This document shows, one piece after another, positions 5,243 to 8,452 of a stretch of 8,452 nt of DNA (position 1 is the stretch's first letter; the number at the start of each line of letters is the position of its first letter). The notes under the pieces were generated by a model. It worked only from the letters and a program-made list of their open reading frames with translations. It did no database searches and was not told the origin of the DNA. Origin of the DNA: Roseovarius sp. (GTDB taxonomy: Bacteria > Pseudomonadota > Alphaproteobacteria > Rhodobacterales > Rhodobacteraceae); assembly GCA_021767845.1 (NCBI GenBank), contig JAASSQ010000121.1:1-8452 (forward strand), read 5' to 3'. The position numbers and the translations under genes are program-made.

Positions 5243-6805
5243 CTAGAAATCCGTGGGCGCCCCGCCCTCCGCCTTCCGCCGGGCGACAAATGCTTCCAGC
5301 TCCTCGCGGATTGCCTCGTCCATCGGCGGCGGCTCGAACCGCGCCAGTATGTCCCCGGCCACCTGGTGCGCCCTTGCCGCGGTCCAGATGCCGCCCGAGG
5401 CCTCCCAGGATTCATAGTTGCGCCAGTCGCTCAGGAACGGCTGGTAGAAGGCGGTGGTATAGCGGTCCTGCGTGTGCTGGATGCCGAAGAAATGCCCCTT
5501 GTCGCCCACGTCGCGCACCGCGTCGAATGCGATGTCATCGGGCGTCGTCGCGGTGAGCATCGGGTCCATATACCGTTGAATATGCTGGAGGATTTCGCAA
5601 TCCATGACCAGCTTTTCCGGGCTCGCGATCAAGCCGCCCTCCAGCCACCCGGCAGCGTGATAGACCATGTTGGCCCCCGCCTGCACCGCCGACCACAGGC
5701 TGTTCGAGGTCTCCCACACCGCCTGCCCGTCCGGCACGTTCGCCGCACAAACCCCGCTGGCCCGCATCGGCAGGCCGTAAAACCGTGCCATCTGCCCCGT
5801 CATCTGCGTCGCGCGCATGTATTCCGGCGTGCCAAAGGCCGGCGCGCCGGTCTTCATGTCCACGTTCGAGGTGAACGTGCCGATCGCACAGCAGGCACCG
5901 GGGCGGATCACCTGCGCCAGCACAACCGCGCTCAACCCCTCCGCTAGGCTCAGGGCGACGGCCCCCGACATGGTGACAGGCGCCATCGCCCCGGCCAGTG
6001 TGAAGGGCGTGACGACAAGCCCCTGGTTGCGCCGGGCGATCCGCATCCAGCCGTCCAGCATCGGGTAGTCGTGCTTGAGCGGCGAGGTCGAATTGATGTT
6101 GGTATACATGCGCGGCTGCGCGTCGAACGCCTCGTGGCTCAGCCCGCCCGCGATGCGCACCATCTCCATCACGTCCTCGACCCGCTCTCGGCCCAGGCAA
6201 TAGGCATGGGTCACCTTGTCGGTCAGGGTCAGCTTGTCATAAAGCACGTCCAGATGCCGCACGCTGGCATGGATATCCTGCGGCTCCACCGGGTAGCCGC
6301 CGACGAAATGGATGCAGTTGAAATAATGGCTGAGCTTCAGCAGATCGCGGCACATCACGCGCGTGCCCGGCACCTTGCGTCCGATCGCCAGGTCCCAGTA
6401 ATTCGGCGGTGACGAGACGTTTCCGAACACCATGTTCCGCCCGCCGATCGTGATCTGACGGTCGGGGTTGCGGGGGGTGATGGTCCATTCGGCGGGGGCC
6501 TTGGCGATCATCTCCATGACGAAATCGCGGCCCATGCGCACGTTCTCGCCCACGATGATGCAGCCGCCCGAGCCGCGCAGGATCTCGACCGCTTCGGGAT
6601 TCAGGAACTCGATCCCGATCTCTTCGAGGATGCGCATCGCACCGTCATGGATCGCCGCGATCCCGGCCTCGTCCAGCGGTTCGACGGGGCGGTCCATGTT
6701 GACCGGCGGCGCCCATGGCATCTGCTCGATCACCGACAGGCCCCGCCGCGCCGCGTTGCCCGCATGTCCCCCGCCGCGCCGCCTGCGTTTCGCTGCATCC
6801 GCCAT
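5243..6805 (-). CDS. MttB-family (non-pyrrolysine) methyltransferase, COG5598
   Basis: A 520-residue cytoplasmic protein of the trimethylamine methyltransferase family. Members use a TIM-barrel to move a methyl group from a quaternary or tertiary amine to a cobalamin on a partner corrinoid protein. A basic tail rich in Arg and Gly (7-21) precedes the catalytic domain, which covers most of the rest. The frame has no internal amber codon, so this is the non-pyrrolysine branch, whose characterised members include glycine betaine demethylases; trimethylamine is an unlikely substrate. The chosen ATG has GGGAGGT 7 nt upstream (6813-6819). The stop is TAG, a normal stop here. No corrinoid protein, reactivase or folate methyltransferase is adjacent, so partners must be elsewhere. 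A 113-bp gap separates it from the transporter gene upstream, and it may have its own promoter. The real substrate cannot be read from the sequence. Confidence 0.9.
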   Translation of the reverse strand: MADAAKRRRRGGGHAGNAARRGLSVIEQMPWAPPVNMDRPVEPLDEAGIAAIHDGAMRILEEIGIEFLNPEAVEILRGSGGCIIVGENVRMGRDFVMEMIAKAPAEWTITPRNPDRQITIGGRNMVFGNVSSPPNYWDLAIGRKVPGTRVMCRDLLKLSHYFNCIHFVGGYPVEPQDIHASVRHLDVLYDKLTLTDKVTHAYCLGRERVEDVMEMVRIAGGLSHEAFDAQPRMYTNINSTSPLKHDYPMLDGWMRIARRNQGLVVTPFTLAGAMAPVTMSGAVALSLAEGLSAVVLAQVIRPGACCAIGTFTSNVDMKTGAPAFGTPEYMRATQMTGQMARFYGLPMRASGVCAANVPDGQAVWETSNSLWSAVQAGANMVYHAAGWLEGGLIASPEKLVMDCEILQHIQRYMDPMLTATTPDDIAFDAVRDVGDKGHFFGIQHTQDRYTTAFYQPFLSDWRNYESWEASGGIWTAARAHQVAGDILARFEPPPMDEAIREELEAFVARRKAEGGAPTDF

Positions 6806-6918
6806 CGCGCCGACCTCCCTTGTGTGTCCATCACATGGAAGCACCCCGCGCCGCCCGGCGTTTGCCAGTGCGCGACGGTTCGTGTCGTTTTCGGGAAGTC
6901 CCTGCCGGCGCGACGCCG
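6806..6918 (-). other. Intergenic gap upstream of the MttB-family gene
   Basis: A 113-bp gap between the transporter stop and the methyltransferase start. It carries the methyltransferase ribosome binding site (6813-6819) and a 13-bp perfect inverted repeat, TCCAT-CAC-ATGGA (6827-6839), 22 bp upstream of the start codon. The repeat is a weak operator candidate. I see no convincing -35/-10 pair and no intrinsic terminator. Confidence 0.3.
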
Positions 6919-7803
6919 TCAGCCGCGCCTTGCCGCGCGCCGCCCGGTCCACAGGATGTAGGCCGCCAGGCTGCCCACAACGATCACACCGCCCACCACC
7001 ATCATCGGCGTCGGCGCCTCGCCAGTGCCCAGCCAAACCCAGGCCGGCCCCAGCACCGTTTCCAGCAGCATCAGCAGGCTGACATTCGACGCATGGGTGA
7101 ACCGCGAGGCCACCGACAGCGTGAAAAACGAGACCGGCAGGATGACCAGCCCGGTCACCGCGATCGCCCAGACCGCCCCGTCCGTCATCGCCGCGGTCCC
7201 CGCCACGCCCATGCCCGTCAGCCCCGCCAGAAAGGCGCCCGTCCCGATCACCAGGAGAATGGGCAGTTGCGGGCGCCGCCGCATCACGACGAAATTCAGC
7301 GCCAGCACCAGGGCCGTGCCAAGCCCGTAGAGCGCCCCCAGAAGCGCATCCAGATTCAGCCCGACATCGCCCTCCTTGCCGCCGAAAACGGCAATGCCGA
7401 TCCCGCCCATCACCGCCACGATGGCGGCCCACGTGGCCAGCCGCGTGGGTTCGCCCAGGATCAGCCACGCCAACAGCGCCGAGAATACCGGCACCGTGGC
7501 CAAGCCGAACAGCACCACCGCCACCGGCGCCACCGAGATGCCGAGGCCAAAGAGCGTCGCATTGAAGAACTGGCACACCACGATCGTAAGCCCGAACCCG
7601 CTGACCAATGCCGCAAGGTCGCCGCGCCGGTCACGGCTGAACAGGGCCCAGGCCAGCAGCATCGCGCTGCCCATCAGCAGGCCGCGCCACGCCACCATCG
7701 CGAACCCACCCATCCCCGACCACCGCATGAACAGCGTGTCAGGCGTCAGGACCAGCGTGCCGAACGTGGCAAGGAAAATGCCGAACAGCGGATGGCGCGT
7801 CAT
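6919..7803 (-). CDS. EamA/DMT-family inner-membrane transporter
   Basis: A 294-residue, very hydrophobic protein with about ten predicted membrane segments in two homologous EamA repeats (roughly 8-140 and 153-288). Each repeat shows the family hallmark, a Gly-Glu after a hydrophobic helix: LAWLILGEPTRL (G117-E118) and VWLGTGEAPTP (G261-E262). A short positively charged tail (RRAARRG) should face the cytoplasm. The family exports metabolites and amino acids or takes up small compounds; the substrate is not predictable here. The start overlaps the stop of the HAD phosphatase gene (ATGA) and lacks a strong ribosome binding site, so translation is likely coupled. The MttB-family gene follows on the same strand after 113 bp. 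The frame stays open past this gene's start and stop in neighbouring frames only because the region is GC-rich. Confidence 0.92.
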   Translation of the reverse strand: MTRHPLFGIFLATFGTLVLTPDTLFMRWSGMGGFAMVAWRGLLMGSAMLLAWALFSRDRRGDLAALVSGFGLTIVVCQFFNATLFGLGISVAPVAVVLFGLATVPVFSALLAWLILGEPTRLATWAAIVAVMGGIGIAVFGGKEGDVGLNLDALLGALYGLGTALVLALNFVVMRRRPQLPILLVIGTGAFLAGLTGMGVAGTAAMTDGAVWAIAVTGLVILPVSFFTLSVASRFTHASNVSLLMLLETVLGPAWVWLGTGEAPTPMMVVGGVIVVGSLAAYILWTGRRAARRG

Positions 7804-8452
7804 GCAAGCATCCAGTGGGGCAAATGCCCGATATCGGGCAGCACCGCATCGGCCAGCGGGGCCAGTTCATCGCGCCCGGCCATGCCGGTCAGAACCCCGA
7901 CCGTCTGCATCCCGGCGGCGCGCCCGGCCAGCAGGTCATGGGTGCTGTCGCCCACCATGACGATGCGCGCAGGCGCAAGCCCGGTCGCATGGGCAAAGGC
8001 CAGAAGCGGCTCGGGCGCAGGTTTCGCCCCATGCCCGGAGTCGAACCCGGCTATGAAATCGAACAGATCCTCGGCCCCCGCGTTGCGCAGGTGGCTGCGC
8101 GCGCCGAACTCGGTATCGTTGGTCATCACTCCAAGCGCCAACCCCTCGCGCGCCAGCCGGCCCAGGAATTCGGGCAGCGGCACGGCCGGGGCCAGCGGCG
8201 CATCCGCTGCGCTCAGCGCAAGGAAATTCTCGATTTCCTCAAGGCTGTGCCCCGGCAGGGCGCGCGCCACGCATTCCGCCGCCTCGCGGTTGGTTCCGGC
8301 AACGACCGGGCTGGTCGGGTTGAACCGCCCCGCGCCGAGGTCGAAGTCGATTTCCGATGCGATCCGCGCCATGACCTCGGCAGCGCCGCCCGACAGGCTG
8401 CGCATCGTCTCGACCGCCCAGACATTCCACGTGGCATGAAAATCGAACAGCG
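7800..8452 (-). CDS. HAD-family phosphatase (Gph-like), 5' end beyond window
   Basis: 216 residues are visible; the N-terminus runs off the window. The first visible codons read LFDFHATWNVWAVETM, which in Gph-like HAD phosphatases follows directly after the nucleophile motif DxDGT. The catalytic Asp pair is therefore probably just outside, with perhaps a dozen or so codons missing. An internal ATG at 8405 is therefore not the start. Other motifs are seen: motif II Thr in GVMTNDTE, motif III Lys in HGAKPAPEP, and motif IV GDSTHD. A helical cap region lies between motifs I and II. The reaction would be Mg-dependent hydrolysis of a phosphate monoester; phosphoglycolate is a family example, but the substrate here is unknown. 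Its TGA overlaps the start of the EamA transporter gene (ATGA). Confidence 0.9.
   Translation of the reverse strand, partial: LFDFHATWNVWAVETMRSLSGGAAEVMARIASEIDFDLGAGRFNPTSPVVAGTNREAAECVARALPGHSLEEIENFLALSAADAPLAPAVPLPEFLGRLAREGLALGVMTNDTEFGARSHLRNAGAEDLFDFIAGFDSGHGAKPAPEPLLAFAHATGLAPARIVMVGDSTHDLLAGRAAGMQTVGVLTGMAGRDELAPLADAVLPDIGHLPHWMLA

Noticed and set aside
5243..5245. The methyltransferase TAG as a pyrrolysine codon
   Set aside because: In pyrrolysine MttB proteins the amber codon is internal in the barrel. Here it closes a full-length protein, and readthrough gives only nine more residues.
4532..5947. A 471-residue plus-strand frame bridging thiX and the methyltransferase gene
   Set aside because: It is the +2 shadow of thiX, then antisense of the MttB-family gene; no recognisable protein.
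5243..7576. A 777-residue open frame on the minus strand extending the methyltransferase upstream through the transporter gene
   Set aside because: The upstream half is an out-of-frame shadow of the EamA gene. A strong GGGAGGT site and family similarity place the real start at 6805.
6715..8439. A 574-residue plus-strand open frame
   Set aside because: Low-complexity Arg/His/Pro/Gln translation antisense to the transporter and phosphatase genes; no fold or ribosome binding site supports it.

Overview
This is a GC-rich chromosomal window (mostly C/G at third codon positions) with tightly overlapping genes. Gene content and protein style (an H-NOX-like/diguanylate cyclase pair, a TPP-riboswitch thiY-tenA-thiZ-thiX cluster, a non-pyrrolysine MttB-family protein) suggest an alphaproteobacterium, most likely of the Rhodobacterales. 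That is inferred from protein resemblance, not from a marker gene.

Layout. Positions 1-108 hold no gene I can support. Positions 109-1706 (minus strand) hold a two-gene operon: an H-NOX-fold (HNOB) protein followed, with an ATGA overlap, by an HNOBA-GGDEF diguanylate cyclase. The H-NOX-like protein has Pro at the place of the heme-ligating His and has lost most of the YxSxR heme-propionate motif, so it probably does not bind heme in the usual way. Positions 1707-2082 are the divergent intergenic region: a likely promoter, a complete TPP riboswitch (1844-1932), a possible expression platform, and a 29-codon leader ORF (1997-2086) whose stop overlaps the thiY start.

Positions 2083-5174 (plus strand) hold thiY, tenA, thiZ and thiX. 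They encode the periplasmic binding protein, a thiaminase-II-type aminopyrimidine hydrolase, the ATPase and the permease of a thiamin-pyrimidine salvage system. The first three are joined by stop/start overlaps; thiX starts 4 nt after thiZ with a strong ribosome binding site. Together they would import a formylaminopyrimidine or HMP-type thiamin breakdown product and convert it to HMP, repressed by TPP through the riboswitch. No deformylase gene lies in the window.

Positions 5175-5242 are a short convergent intergenic stretch with 3.5 copies of an 11-bp tandem repeat. Positions 5243-8452 (minus strand) hold a HAD phosphatase (5' end cut by the window edge), an EamA/DMT transporter (ATGA overlap), and, after a 113-bp gap, an MttB-family methyltransferase. 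Their joint role cannot be read from the sequence.

I see no mobile element, CRISPR array, tRNA or rRNA. The points most worth a second look are the H-NOX-like protein without heme ligand, the leader ORF and switching structure behind the TPP riboswitch, and the 11-bp repeats.
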